A DNA stretch of 64,000 bases from Thalassia testudinum (lineage: Eukaryota > Streptophyta > Magnoliopsida > Alismatales > Hydrocharitaceae): contig JAZHRO010000062.1 of NCBI GenBank assembly GCA_037157565.1, positions 7,998,001-8,062,000 on the forward strand. Direction: 5' to 3'. Made by a program: the position numbers and the translations under genes. Positions 1 through 11,969 of this stretch are shown here, in pieces. Position 1 is the stretch's first letter; every line of letters starts with the position of its first letter. Below the pieces are notes generated by a model. The model was not told the origin of the DNA. It ran no database searches and saw nothing but the letters and a program-made list of their open reading frames with translations.

Positions 1-255
1 GAATTTTTTACCCTACCTCTGATAGCCAATGGGTCAGCCCTACACAGGTTGTACCCAAGAAAGCTGGCCTCACTGTTATTACTAATGATAAGGGTGAAGA
101 AATTCTCACTCGGGCTGCTTATTCGTGGAGTGTCTGTATTGATTACAGAAAATTAAATACCGCCACAAAGAAGGATCATTTTCCGCTCACATTTATTGAT
201 CAAATTTTCCAGCGGTTAGCTGGACAAGAATATTATTATTTTCTTGATGGATATT
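1..255 (+). pseudogene. Athila-type reverse transcriptase fragment
   Basis: Translation on the + strand gives the N-terminal part of a Ty3/gypsy reverse transcriptase: WVSPTQVVPKKAGLTV, then a CIDYRKLN-like block, KKDHFPL, and FLDGY at the right end. In the family FLDGY is followed by SGYNQ and the FMDD catalytic site; here it is cut by an LTR starting at 256. The left end lies outside the window. This is the outermost layer of the nest and the only gag-pol coding remnant on the + strand. Most pol fragments in the window are homologous to it but lie on the minus strand. Family placement is by recognised motifs, not by search. Confidence 0.85.
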
Positions 256-3006
256 TGATGGGAACACCATCATGAGCCATAAATAGCTCAATTTGATCTG
301 ATTAAGTCATTAAATGCTCCTACATAACCGCCAGAGAGCTCTAATTCATTGCATAATCATTCTGAGAGAAAGATAAGAAAATAGGGTAAAAATTTTAATT
401 TTACTATCATATCTTGAATGCAGAACAATCACAGGTTTTCATAGGGGTTAATTAAGGGTCAAATGGTCTTAAGACTCTAACAAGTGGGATAGAACAGATA
501 GAAATGGGTTTTCGTGCATTTGAGGAATTAAATGACATATGAAACCCTAGAAACAAACCTACTTAATCTATTGAGGTTCTAGTTGAGTTAAAATTCACCT
601 AAACCCTCTAAAATTCATATAAAAATATTCTCTAAGGTTTGGTACCTTCAATTTGACCATCAAAATCCTTCTTGACCCAAAATAGAACCACAGACAAACT
701 TTTGCCCTAATTTAGATTTTTGCATAAATTACCAAGTCAAACTAAGTTAAAACCAAAATCCAACTTCACCATTGAATTTCTTATGTCTAAATTAAGTTTG
801 TACCAAAATTTGAGCCTAATCAGAGATCATCTTGACCTAGTTTGCAATTTGGTCCTATCTGATTCTTTTATCTCACACACATGCCCCTAACTTTTGAATT
901 TCTTGCAAATAGCCCCCCAATTTTTTCATCTTCTTCACAAATAGGTCCCTACTGCCATGAAATCCTATTCCTACAACTCTAGTGACCTTTGATTGAAGAG
1001 AACTCCTCTGATCAATCAATTCCTTCCAAAATTGGAAGGGAGATTCCTTGAGGAGTTATCTCTCCATTACACCCATCATTTAGCCCCAAAACCTTCCCAA
1101 TTTCTCATGTAAATGCATGAGAGATTCGGGTATCATAGATTTTCCAACTTTGGCAAACTTTCCCAACTTGGGAAGCTTGCTTCCCAAGCTCAAGTCGACC
1201 TCTAGAGACTCCCCAGACCCCATCCTTCTCATGCTCGAATTCGACCGAATTCCCCTACGATTTCATCTCCCCTCATCCAATCAAAGCTCTCGACATCCGA
1301 CGAGCTCCTTCGACTCCTTCCTTCATCTGACTGCAATACTAGCAGCAGATCCTCTTTCCTTACCTTCCTCCACGTCGCGCCATACCAACGAGCGCTTATA
1401 TCCCCTTCATCCTCACCATCCTATCCTCACCGAAGCATCTTCTTCCCTGGCGCTAGCCTACCAACGCTGGTGTCGTTCTCCCTCTTTTGTCAATTAGTTT
1501 AGGGCTATATTGGTTCCCCTAGGTCCCTAGTTTAATTTCCTATCCAAAAGACCAAAAATATCCTCTCGACACCGTCGTTCACCTCCATCATCTTCCGCTC
1601 CAACCAGACCTCCGGTGAGGCTCCCCGCTCATTCCATGACTCAAAATGCCTTGCCAAAACTCCCTAAACCTTTGCCTCATCCTCCCGCACAAAAACCCTC
1701 TCATTACCTCTCCATTCACACACCCAACACTCCCCCCGAACACACCCATCATCGGCTTCCTTCCTTGACTCCGACCGACCACCACACATCTCCACACGCC
1801 ATGAAACCACCACCAACACACTCCATGTCCTTCGATGAATGTCCTAAGCTAGTTTAACTTGACCGTAAGGCCATATTTATGTTTTTTAGGTCTCACCATT
1901 CACAGCTGCCACCGCCATTAACAATCGACGTGCTCTTCGAGCTCTAGACTGCACACGTCCCAGGCTCCGCTTCCAGGTTGCGCGGAGTCACCCAAAGACT
2001 ATTCCCAGGTGCGCAATTAGGAAGTTTCAATGGCCCTTCAAAAGCCAATCGAGGACGCCTTTCCACTACAGCTGCTGCGGCCAGCACAAAGAAGAGATGT
2101 AGGAACATAGTCCCACATCGTACAGCTGTAGACCAACGTGCACGCATAAGTTATTTTTGTGATTGGGGCATATTGCCTCCAACACGGGGTGAGGTCCCAT
2201 TACACCCTCACTTGCGCCTCACCCGTGATACATACTCCGCAGGTCTGGCGCTCACCCGATTACCCACCTAAGCTAAACACACCTCGGCTGCCACTCACGG
2301 CCGGCAGCCCCGGTCTCGAGTGTGCTCACCCGTTTACCCAATAACCCAAACCTTGGCCTTGGGAAGGTGGAAAGAAGGAGGAAACCTAAAGAGAAAGAAA
2401 AGAGAGCACAAGGGTAGGGGGGTTTTGCTCTCTATGACACTTAGCTGCTAGAGGGATTGCCTCTCTCTGTGCAGGAAGAAGAAAGAAGAGAAGGAAGAAG
2501 GCCTTGACAGAAGGGAAAGAAAGAAGAAGAGGAAGAAGAGAGAAAAGAGAAGCCAAGGTAGAAGAGAGGCACACAGAAGAAGAGAAGAGGAAGAAGAAGC
2601 ACAGTTCCCTGGTTGATACTGTTGATATATTTGAGTACCTAAGTTTAAATGGTTGATGGTACTATTGCATTATTTGAACTCAAAGAATATATGCTTAAAT
2701 TGAATAATTGGTGATCTAAATCACTGTTGTTTTTGCTTTAAGATTCTTTTTGCCATGCACAACTATTGTTAAACTCATGCCTTACATTGATTATCATTTC
2801 GAGCAATTATTGTTCATTTCTTGGCACTATTTGCCTTGAATCTTATGCTCAATCACATTTTATTTGAGATTAGCGTGTGAATTTCTATTTGTTCCCAGCA
2901 AACGACCTCAGACTTTCATTCAAGTATAAATTTTATTTATTTTTTGCACTGATTCAAACTATACTATAACGCATTTATTTTGAAATCTAATTCAGAGCGA
3001 CTAACA
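256..3006 (+). mobile_element. A-type LTR (5' LTR of the level-1 + strand element)
   Basis: It begins TGATGGGAACACCATCA and ends CTAACA, followed at once by TTTTGGCACCGTTGCC, a tRNA-Asp primer binding site, so this is a 5' LTR read on the + strand. The length of 2,751 bp matches the shared LTR 36827-47225 once its nested element is removed (2,752 bp). It holds the family hallmarks: a terminal hairpin, a palindromic AAGCTT-rich block (about 1170-1195), a TCCCACATCG motif near 2121, a purine tract 2360-2600 and a U5 block 2889-2909. The TATA box found at the matching place in other A-type LTRs is not recognisable here. Short ORFs inside it (for example 1117-1497) have no recognisable domain and are not annotated. 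The left flank atatt (251-255) is the presumed target duplication. Confidence 0.85.
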
Positions 3007-3123
3007 TTTTGGCACCGTTGCCAGGGAGCAACAAGCAATTCACCGCTATTCTCTGGCTATATTTTCATATTTGTGCACTAACTTGCCCTATTTGATTTTT
3101 CTTTATTTTCATATTGGAACACA
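3007..3123 (+). other. Primer binding site and start of leader, level-1 element
   Basis: Bases 3010-3027 (TGGCACCGTTGCCAGGGA) match the complement of the plant tRNA-Asp 3' end with two mismatches and lie three bases after the LTR. The next ~95 bases resemble the leader of the G elements read in the same sense. The leader stops at about 3123, where minus-strand RNase H begins, and appears to resume at 57847. It is therefore interrupted by the 54.7-kb nest. Confidence 0.75.
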
Positions 3124-3397
3124 GGAACCCAAAAGATATGATCCGAATTTTTACAGGGAAAATACTATGGATAGCAGCTCTTTCTCAGTAACTGTATAGT
3201 TACACTGAGCCTTGTCAAGTGTCTTCCTAGCATAGTAGATGACCACTGGTTTCCCATCTATTTTTTGCCCAAGTATCACCCCTACAGCATAATCAGATGC
3301 ATCACACATGATCTCACAGTGTTGAGACCAATCAGGGGACTGTAGGATAGGTGCTTGGGTCACTCGATCATGTAGGATCAGAAAAACCTGAGCGCAC
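3124..3397 (-). pseudogene. RNase H fragment of Athila copy G-left
   Basis: The minus strand encodes MCDASDYAVGVILGQK and a TVTEKELLS block, the N-terminal half of a Ty3/gypsy RNase H with the CDAS aspartate and the KEL glutamate. It matches the RNase H of G-right at 50400-50680 closely. The right end is cut by the LTR of element C, and pol resumes at 11970 with the same target bases (CGCAC). The left end is an abrupt break: the C-terminal RNase H, integrase, 3' untranslated region and 3' LTR of this copy are absent. A deletion, not an LTR boundary, lies at 3123/3124. Confidence 0.85.
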
Positions 3398-5131
3398 TGA
3401 AAGAGCAATCTTCGTTTTCGTTGAAAACTTTAACATAAAATGTTGCGTCGTTGTATTCAGTTGTGTGGTAGAAAATCGCTTTTCAAAACATTTAATTCTC
3501 AAAATCTAACCACGAAAATAGTTAGGTCATCTCCAAAGGGAGGAATTAGCCTATTTAATCTAGTGAACCATGTCTTGTTTATTCGGGAATCTCAATGCGT
3601 ATGCATACTAATTGGTGCATGTGTTTTCAACATAATTTCTTGATTTAAAGAATTAATCAATAATGTAAGGGTGCACATGCAAAATCACCACCAATGAAAT
3701 ACCTGAATTGCAATCTTAATACTGAAAAGCATCATCAAAGAATTTGTTCCCTATAACAATATACATGCTTGCTTGTTCATGAGATGAATTTGACTGTATG
3801 CAATTCAATTAGAATTGAGGGACATGCATGAAATTTACTGCAATATATTAAATAGATAAATAAATTAATAGGAGAAGCTGCAATGGCATAAGTGGTAAAT
3901 TTTAATACCCCTTGCACTATTGCAAAACAGGGGAGATGGAAAGAGGGCTCGCACACGATGGAGAGGGCACGGTAGAAGGTGCGAAGCTCCGAGGAGGTCG
4001 AGGAAGGTGAGGTTGTTCCAATGAAGGTCGCGGCGACGGGAACGATAGTCAGAGCTCTTGCTGGCGACAAGGAGGGGCAGCTGCAGTGGTTGCGGCTCGC
4101 TGATGAGTGGGTTGTCGACGACAGCAGTCGTGGACGTAAGTGGCCTCGTGAGGGTGAGAAGAGTTCAACGGTGCTGATGGAGTGGGGATTGGAGGACTTT
4201 GGACGTGGCTGCATGGAGGTGTTTGGATGCGGCTTTGGGTTCCTTCCCGTGGAGCTACAGGCGTGTTGAAGAAGAAGTAGCGTGGTGGCACGGTTGTTCA
4301 TTGTGGCTATCACAGTAGGGTCGCAGTGGTCGCAATCCTTTGCTTGAGAGGGTGCGGTAGTGCTGCGTCTGAGAGATGAGGAGCAAGGACGCAGTGGCTT
4401 GGGAGAGGTCTGCTGCGAGGGGGAAGGGAGGACGGTGGTGGCGTGGGTTGTGTTGGGGAAGGTGGTGAAGTGGGTTTGCTCTATGGGTGGAGATGGCTGG
4501 TGGGGGGGTTGGTTTGGTGATGTGGAAGGTGTTGAGGCCACACACTGTCACCATGTGATCGGCGAGGAGGAGCAGAGGTGTAGTACACCTAAGCCATGGT
4601 GTACGCCGAGTCCACGGTGCATGTAGGATCCATGGTGCTCACTTGTTGCATAGTGGAGGCTAAGGAGAAGAGACTCGCCGAGGGGAGAAGATTATCCTTT
4701 TCCTCTGTTGGCCCATTTTTGAAATATCTGCAGTCGACTTCTGCAACCACTCGTGAAAATTGAGAGTGGTTGAAACCGACGAATAAGTCCTGTCCTTTAG
4801 CCATTAAACGTCCGATAAAAACATTAGACGTCTTAAAATATTTGGCTAGCAAGTAGTCCACGCTGGAAGTTCCAGACGTCCAGACTAGAATCCAGACATC
4901 TTAAAATGGGACTTTGGACGTCTGATTGCTGCCTTAAAGTGTCTTGTACTTAGCCTACATCCACCAAATGATTATCATAACATATCATATGTTATTAAGC
5001 ATAAAATTGATGCGTAAAATGATATACAGACTATGTTGAATTCCCCCTTAATTCCTAATCAAATATTAACTAAGAATAACTAATTAAAGAGTACTTAGGC
5101 CAAATGATGGTCCACAAAAGTAGACTTATCA
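3398..5131 (-). repeat. C-type 3' LTR
   Basis: The + strand reads TGAAAGAGCAATC...GACTTATCA. In transcript sense it starts TGATAAGTCTAC. It contains a GTCTAC-TTTT-GTGGAC stem-loop at the terminus (5110-5125), several AGACGTC-type motifs at 4809-4923, and a U5 block at 3525-3547. GC-rich, ORF-like stretches such as 3979-4269 are shadows of LTR sequence and recur in the other C-type LTR without keeping frame. Confidence 0.9.
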
Positions 5132-5170
5132 AACGCCCCCATGCCTAAGTTTTGCTAATCCTGAGCAAAA
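5132..5170 (-). promoter_or_regulatory. Polypurine tract and adjacent stem-loop, element C
   Basis: In transcript sense CATGGGGGCGTT abuts the 3' LTR, the expected place for the plus-strand primer. Just inside it lies an inverted repeat, TTTTGCT (5150-5156) and AGCAAAA (5164-5170) with a 7-base loop. The same arrangement occurs in D, E and G. Confidence 0.8.
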
Positions 5171-6779
5171 GTAAAAAATAATAGAAGTAATCAGAAGATT
5201 TCTTCTTTCTTTATTCCAAAAATTTAGAGATCCAGACTCATGTGAAGTGATAGTAGCCTAAGTAACGGAATCAAGTGAAGAGCCAACTTACATTTGAAGT
5301 TCTTACTTAAAACTTGATAAAATTCTATTGGGATAAGCAACTACTTCCCTTGAGGATAAAGCAGAAGATAATCTGTAATTTGACCTGGCTTTTTGGCTTA
5401 GGTAGGAGATATTGAGTTGAATGGATTTATATTTGGTGGCACACACTCATCTAGTGCTACATGTAATCTAGTACTACAGACTCTAGATCTCTAGACTATT
5501 AAACAAGTCAACTCGAAGAGAGGCTAAACAACTATGCTCTCATGATATTCCTTTGTGCTCACTCTTTTCCTTCTTTTCTTTCTGAGATCACAAATCTCAC
5601 CAGATTTAGTAAATGTACTCACTATTTGGCGGCCTCACATGGCATTCACACTTCAACTAAAGTCCTAATAACTCTATAAATAAGTTAGAGTCCTCAGCCC
5701 ATATTCGGGCAATCAAAAATACTGAAAGGTAGGTATGGGTAATATTTGGTGGATCACGATAGGTATTTTTGTTACCTCAGAAACATCGTCACAAAGATAA
5801 AATTATAAACTTGGACTCTTTTCTTTTTCTTTTCTCTCTCTGTTTTCTCTTTTCTTTTTCTAAATATAATTGTTCCTTTTTTCTTCTTTTTCTTTCTTTA
5901 TAAATCAACATAACACGACGCAGACTTTTATTTATGAGGCATTAGGGATGATGATGGTCAAGAGGATATTATGTGACTTATTTGGTGGAAGTGCCTACTC
6001 TCGGCACTGGAAAGGAATGAATAAGGCATGCGTATTTCTAACCTTTGACACTATTACCCTCATTCAACCGAGGACTCTATGAAGGACGGTCGTAACCATC
6101 CACCATAGTCATAGCTTTATTAAGACTCAATCTCTGTGTATCTACCTTATTTGGTGACTCTCAGGAATTCACACAATGTACGCACACAGGAACAAAGAGC
6201 AAAAACTATGCCTAACCTTGAAGTATCATCATCTAATTGTCTAGAACTTAAGAATCCTTACACTAGACTTAGTGTACCAATAATCTCTTTACTTTCTTCT
6301 CACAAATATGAGGTGGATCTACTAGAAGATAGTATGCCTGACTCCCTATTAACTGTCCAAAGGTTCAGTAGGCAAAAAATGCTTATTGGTTTTCTTCAAA
6401 GTTCCATTACCCAATCTACATGCAAGTGAAGTAAATGTACTAGATTCTAAACTTAAGAAACAATTTAAGAAGAAAAATCTTTAATGGCACCTCCATGACA
6501 AAGATATTTTGCTAGGGACTAATCAATTCAGCTCAAGAAATTTTTTCTTTTTTTATATATATATGCTAACCTAAATGCATGAATACTTCCTAAAATGCAA
6601 AATGCACCCCCCATGCCTAAATTCTACAATGCCCTCATTGTAAAATTAAAACAGAGGGAGAAAGGAAAGAAATCACCTGATGATGGTGTTATTCAACATG
6701 CTGGGTTGCCTCCCAACAAGCGCTGCGTTTTCTGTTAGCAGCCAGACTTATAGGGAACCTATAAGTCTTATTCCAGACA
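5171..6779 (-). other. 3' non-coding region of element C
   Basis: No coding sequence is visible. It aligns by eye with 22662-24250 of element D, including the blocks around TTATTTGGTGGAAGTGCC (C about 5978-6010, D about 23470-23495) and GACTCTCAGGAATTCACACA. A pyrimidine-rich run lies at 5815-5905. The shared region between a gag-pol element and a non-autonomous one suggests cis signals or common descent. Confidence 0.7.
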
Positions 6780-8668
6780 GAAAAAGCTAGGCCCTAAAAA
6801 TATGCGTAACAGCGTGAGCCTAGAAAATAGGTAACCACGGATGTTGGCGAGCTGATGATGCATCGTGATTCCAAATGCTCGCCAGGAGATATGAAAGCAA
6901 ATAACCTCGTAGGCTACCTAGGGAGGTCTAGGAATAACAAAAGGAATATGAAAAGGGACCTCCCGAAATAGAATAAGTGGAGGATAACAAGGGTCCTCAA
7001 AAGCAGGAAGGGTTTTAAAAGATATAAACATTATTATTTCACACCCTTGAATAGCAAGACTAAAAGTACAAGCATCAATCCACACTCACCATTCTACCTG
7101 AAGATGTACTGACTTGATATGATCTCCAGAAAGAATGTACATGAGCAGAGACCTGAGCCAAGGATTAGGTAAGGAATCCACATGTTGCTTGAGTGATTAG
7201 GTGGTAATTATTAAGTCCAAAGAAGGCTTAGTCTTTTTAGGTTCCATTCCCAATAAGAATTCATCTTCCACATCCTTACCTAACTTCATTATTTTATGAA
7301 TCTCCAACTGCTCTTCTACAATAGATGAGTCATGAATAGCATTCAATATCTCATTAGTAGACTCATGATCAACATGCTTTGACGATAGTTGGGTTTCTAG
7401 GGAAGTAGCGAGATTAGAATTATCATCAAATCCATCCCCAAGTTCTTTCTTGTCAATTACATCCTTTCCGAGGACTTTGTGTGCCACTTCATTATCCTGA
7501 ATATCTTTAGGAGGATTATCATCTTTAATGTTATGGAGAAAGCCTATATCACTGAATTCTTTGTTCTTCTCAAGGCATAAATCCTCAATTGACGTGTTTT
7601 GTCCCCAAGAGTCTACCCTAGGCTTCTCACTATTGTCTTTGTCTTCCTCAAATATCAACTCCTAATTTTGCAGAGGTTGATTTTCAAAATCAAAAGTAGG
7701 GAGGAGTCCAGATTTCACCAGATTATTTATATCCTCAGGGGGTAAGTCCTCGAATAACACATAGTCCCCCTATGATTCACTCCAGATTCTCAATCCGAGT
7801 TCCTCCATTGGGTCATCCTCATCCTCTAAAATAGACTCTTTATATCCCTGAGACCAAAATTGATCTAATTCATCCTCCATTCCCTTAGGGTCACCTTCAT
7901 TGGGTGAATTAAATCCTCAAAATGCTAAATGGTAGGTGTTGATTCCCTAAGTGGAGGGTCAAGATTAGGCTCACTAAGGGTAAAATGGGGTTCCACCAAA
8001 TAATTAATAGGGGAAGTGACATGAACAATACAACCTTGACCCATGTTGTCAAGGATAAGGAAAATGCTGTCATTGGGGTCAAGGTCCTCAAGAGGTACCA
8101 TCTTCCCTTTCTTTTGACTCCAATATAGCTCGGGTGGATAATTACTAGGATCGTTCTCCTCTAGTGGTCGTGTCTCATTGAGAGAGTCTAAGTGATAGCT
8201 ACGTAAAACGGGATCCCTATTGTCATTGGTTTCCTCAGAATCATTTTCATGATCACAGTCGTACCGGTAGGGATCAAAATTACTAGGAAGAGTGTAGCTA
8301 AGCTGTCTAATTTCTTTGTTCAATTGTTGACTATTCCTCAACATCTCTCCCATAGACTTCATCATTTCTCTTTGTTGTTTTTGCATTTCTATCATAAAAG
8401 AGGAGAGGCTACTACTATCAGATTGGGCAGGATAGTCAATATCAGGCTCTGGTTGCCTAGGGGTATTGATCCAACCTCGATAAGGAAAATCATGAAGGGT
8501 GGGAAGGTTGGGTGTTTGTATAGTAGTGGGGATTCCAGGGTTGAAAAATCCCGCTCCTAGGCTCTGCTCAAAAGTGGGAGTTATCGGGCTAGTATTCCAA
8601 GGATAGGAATATGAATGATCCCATGAATTGTCAATGTACCCATCAAAGGATGGATATGCTTGGGGCAT
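6780..8668 (-). pseudogene. ORFX of element C (unknown acidic protein), decayed
   Basis: The intact part (7925-8668, 247 codons) starts with MPQAYPSFDG and has an aromatic/Pro-rich N-terminus, a Met/Gln/Lys-rich stretch likely to form a short coiled coil (EMQKQQREMMKSMGEMLR), then an acidic region with LYWSQKKGKMVPLEDLDPND. A stop follows. A second, related motif (IWSES, stop, GDYVLFEDLPPED) lies near 7740-7800, and another open stretch at 7197-7658 is Asp/Glu-rich and ends DEFLLGMEPKKTKPSLDL. About 6836-6890 matches the Ala-Phe-Ile...His-His-Gln-Leu-Ala block of the element E protein. I recognise no domain. The ORF sits where gag-pol would be, after the leader. Stops and frame breaks make it a pseudogene. 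Homology with the E protein is clear; function is unknown. Confidence 0.7.
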
Positions 8669-10191
8669 GGGATCCTAGTTAAAATGATAGGAGTAAGGAT
8701 AGTCCATTTCTTTCAATTAAATGTTTTAACTCTCCTAGGACTTAGATAGATTAAAACAAAAAACTTCCTAGAGAGCTCTATCGTGCACACACCAAGCAAA
8801 CACAAGGCAAGAGGTCTTTTATTGATTTAAAATTCTTTAAGTCCTCTTCCAACTCTTCAGCTTGGCCAAATATAGTCAAGGCAGTGTTTCTCCATTCCCA
8901 CGTAAGTGGTATAAGAGAAACGAGGCACTTGAAATTTCTGGTCAATGATTGTTAAGAAGGTTGAGTTTACTTTTAGTCCTTTTTGGGTGATCAATCAAGT
9001 TGTCAAGCAATTACGCACCCTAAATTGACCTTCGAGTGCCTTGAAGACGTACACTTTGTTGCGATGATATTCTCTAATGCTCAAGTAAAAAGGTACTCCA
9101 AGGACAAAACCAAGGGATACAAGTAGGGTGAACCCTTCCTTTGAGGCGTTGCGTTAGCGGTGCCTCTTAACTACCCTTGAATTCCTTTAAGGGGTGTCCC
9201 CCTCCTTAGAGTATCAAGTCACTCGGGCAAAAGTTAATACTATCGTCACAAAGCGAGATAGGAGGGTTTGCACCGATAAAGAGATCGATGCCTATAGCCT
9301 TAAGGGTCCAAGTCCTAGTGCAGTGCCTATAGTGTGTGCTCAGTGCAGGAAGTGTGCATCACACCGTGAAAAGTGATTTTTCCTTTTGAGAATCGCAATC
9401 ACATTATTCAAACACTTTCTGTACACTTTTCTTTCTTTTTAAGAAGTAATGTGACCACTTGATTAATATTTTCAAATCAGCTTTAATGATCTTTTTTAAT
9501 TATGTCCAAAATGCAATGTGTGTGCAGATAACTAATGCACAAGAAAAGATGTACCTTACTCCAGCTCTCTTCAATGCAGGATGTTTTCAATGCAAAAAGA
9601 AAAATTAGATGCTGCTCATTCAGTCCTAGATGATCTCCCTATAGATATGTAGCTTCTAGCAGACAGTTCGAATATTCTTTTTTATTTTTTTATTTTTAAT
9701 AATAATAATCAAACAAACTTAATCTAACTAACTAACAACATGCAGTTCAAACAATTTGAATAATCCTATAATCTAAATAAAATGGGAACTTGCTCTTGAA
9801 AATACACTCCCACATACAAGAGCGATAAAAAATAAAGAAACACTGGAAACACATTCCCAAAAATACCCAACAAGGGTCTAAAAGACAGAAATGAAGTTCT
9901 AATATCTCTCTAAACTAAATCTAAACTAAGATCTAATGACTAAATCAGACAAAGGCTCCTCCGTACGCCTACGTGTGTGAGATCAAGGCCCACAAGCACC
10001 CGTTGCTAGCCTCCAGGTGGCGTCAAGGTCCACCAAAAAATTTCATCTCCGCCGTATGCGCCTACCACATTTGTTTCCTCCAAACAGATGTACCTCACAT
10101 AGGAAAAAGAAATAGATTAATGATTCAGAAAAGCTTCAGAAAAGCATAAAAATAATATAAAATTCCCAAAAAAATTAATAGGCGTGTTTCC
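8669..10191 (-). other. Leader (5' untranslated region) of element C
   Basis: No ORF of note. Blocks such as CCTTTAAGGGGTGTCCCCCT (near 9184-9205), CCCACGTAAGTGGTATAAGAG (8895-8917) and CACCGATAAAGAGATCG (9270-9290) recur in the leader of element D (31400-31760), and weaker forms occur in E. Conservation between families whose LTRs differ suggests a cis-acting RNA role such as packaging; this is inference. Confidence 0.65.
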
Positions 10192-10209
10192 TCCCCGGCA
10201 ACGACGCCA
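10192..10209 (-). other. Primer binding site (tRNA-Asp), element C
   Basis: In transcript sense TGGCGTCGTTGCCGGGGA, one mismatch from the complement of the plant tRNA-Asp 3' end, two bases inside the 5' LTR. Confidence 0.9.
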
Positions 10210-10211
10210 TT

Positions 10212-11969
10212 TGAAAGAGCGATCTTCATTTTCATTGAAAAGTTTAACATAAAATGTTGCGTTGTTGTATTCAGTTGCATCATAGAAAATCGCTTTTCAA
10301 AACATTTAATTCTCAAAATCTAACCATGAAAATAGTTAGGTTGTCTCCATAGGGAGGAATTAGCCTATTTAAACTAGTGAATCATGTCTTGTTTATTCGG
10401 GAATCTCAATGCGTATGCATACTAGTGGTGCACGTGTTTTCAACATAATTTCTTGATTTAAAGAATTAATCAATAATGTAAGGGTGCACATGCAAAATCA
10501 CCACCAATGAAATACCTGAATTGCAATCTTAATACTGACAAGCATCATCAAATTTAATTAAATCAAAATTTGTTCCCTATAAAAAATATACATGCTTGCT
10601 TATTCATGAGATGAATTTAACTGTATGCAATTCAATTAGAATTGAGGGACATGCATGCAATTTACTACAATATACTAAATAGATAAATAAATTAATAGGA
10701 GAAGTTGCAATGGCATAAGTGGTAAATTTTCATACCCCTTGCACTGTTGGAAAATAGGGGAGATGGAAGGAGGGCTCACACACGATGGAGAGGGCACGGC
10801 TGAAGGCGCGAAGCTCCGAGGAGGTCGAGGAAGCCGAGGTCGTTCCAACGAAGGTCGCGGCGACAAGAACGGTAGCCGAAGCTCTCGCCGGCGATGAGGA
10901 GGGGCAGTGGTGGTGGCTGTGGCTCATCGACGCATGGGTTGTCGACGACGGCAGTCGTGGACGTGAGTGGCCTCGTAAGGGTGAGGAGAGTTCAACGATG
11001 TCGATGGAGCGGAGATTGGAGGCCTTTGGACGTGGCTGCATGGAGGTGGTTGGACACGGCTTTGGGTTCCTTCCCGTGGAGCTGCAGGCGAGTTGAAGAA
11101 GAAGTGGCATGGTGGCACAGTGGTTCGCTGTGGTTGTCACAATAGGGTCGTAATGGTCGTAGTCCTTTGTTCATGAGGGTGCAATGGTGCTGCATCTGAG
11201 AGATGAGGAGCGAGGATGCGATGGCTTGGGAGAGGCCTGCTGCGAGGGGGAAGGGAGGATGATGGTGGCATGGGTTGTGTTGGGGAAGGTGGTGAAGTGG
11301 GTTTGCTCTGTGGGTGGAGATGGCCTGCGGGGGGGGGGGTTGGTTTGGTGATGTGGAAGGTGTTGAGGCCGCACGCTGTCACCATGCGACCAGCGAGAAG
11401 CAGAAGGAGCAGAGGTGCAATACATCTAAGCCATGGTGTACGCCGAGTCCATAGTGCATGCAGGATCCATGGTGCTCGCTTGTTGCACAGTGGAGACTAA
11501 GGAGAAGACCCCCGCCGAGGGGAGAAGATTATCCTTTTCCTCTGTTGGCCAGTTTTTGAAATATCTACAGCCGACTTCTGCAACCACTTGCGAAAATTGG
11601 AAGTGGTTGAAATCGACGGATAAGACCTATCCCTTTAACCATTCGACGTCCGATAAAAACATTAGACGTCTTAAAATATTTGGCTAGCAAGGAGTCCACG
11701 CTGGAAGTTCCAGACGTCCAAACTAGAATCTAGCCATCTTAAAATGGGACTTTGGACATCTGATTGCTGCCTTCAAGTGTCTTGTACCTAGCCTGAGTCC
11801 ACCAAATGATTATCATAACATATCATATGTTATTAAGCATAAATTTGATGCATAAGATGATATACAGGCTATGTTGAATTCCCCCTTAATTCCTAATCAA
11901 ATATTAACTAAGAATGACTAATTAAAGAGTACTTAGGCCAAATGATGGTCCACAAAAGTAGACTTATCA
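10212..11969 (-). repeat. C-type 5' LTR
   Basis: Begins TGAAAGAGCGATC and ends GACTTATCA on the + strand, 1,758 bp. It shares the full layout of the 3398-5131 copy: U5 block 10339-10361, GC-rich middle (10790-11450), AGACGTC-type motifs (11645-11760) and the terminal stem-loop. Confidence 0.9.

Larger units (their letters stand above)
3398..11969 (-). mobile_element. Element C: complete non-autonomous LTR retrotransposon
   Basis: Two LTRs (3398-5131 and 10212-11969) flank a 5.1-kb internal region, with the 5-bp duplication CGCAC at 3393-3397 and 11970-11974. The primer binding site lies at 10192-10209 and the polypurine tract at 5132-5143, which fixes transcription on the minus strand. The interior encodes no gag or pol; its only coding region is a decayed unknown ORF (ORFX, about 6780-8668). 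The leader and the 3' non-coding region resemble those of the gag-pol element D, so D-like elements are the likely source of its enzymes. LTRs differ at many positions (for example 4010-4100 versus 10850-10930), so this insertion is clearly older than E. Confidence 0.9.

Noticed and set aside
1117..1497. 126-codon ORF and neighbours at 1588-2344
   Set aside because: They lie inside an A-type LTR, have no domain, and do not keep frame in the other A-type LTRs.
258..3123. The + strand LTR and leader as a separate truncated element unrelated to 57847-59787
   Set aside because: Leader similarity and orientation make one interrupted element the simpler reading, though about 50 bp are missing at the joint.
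3777..4541. 254-codon Ser/Pro/Thr-rich minus-strand ORF
   Set aside because: Lies in the C-type 3' LTR. The homologous stretch of the 5' LTR (10730-11425) is split among frames, so no protein is conserved.
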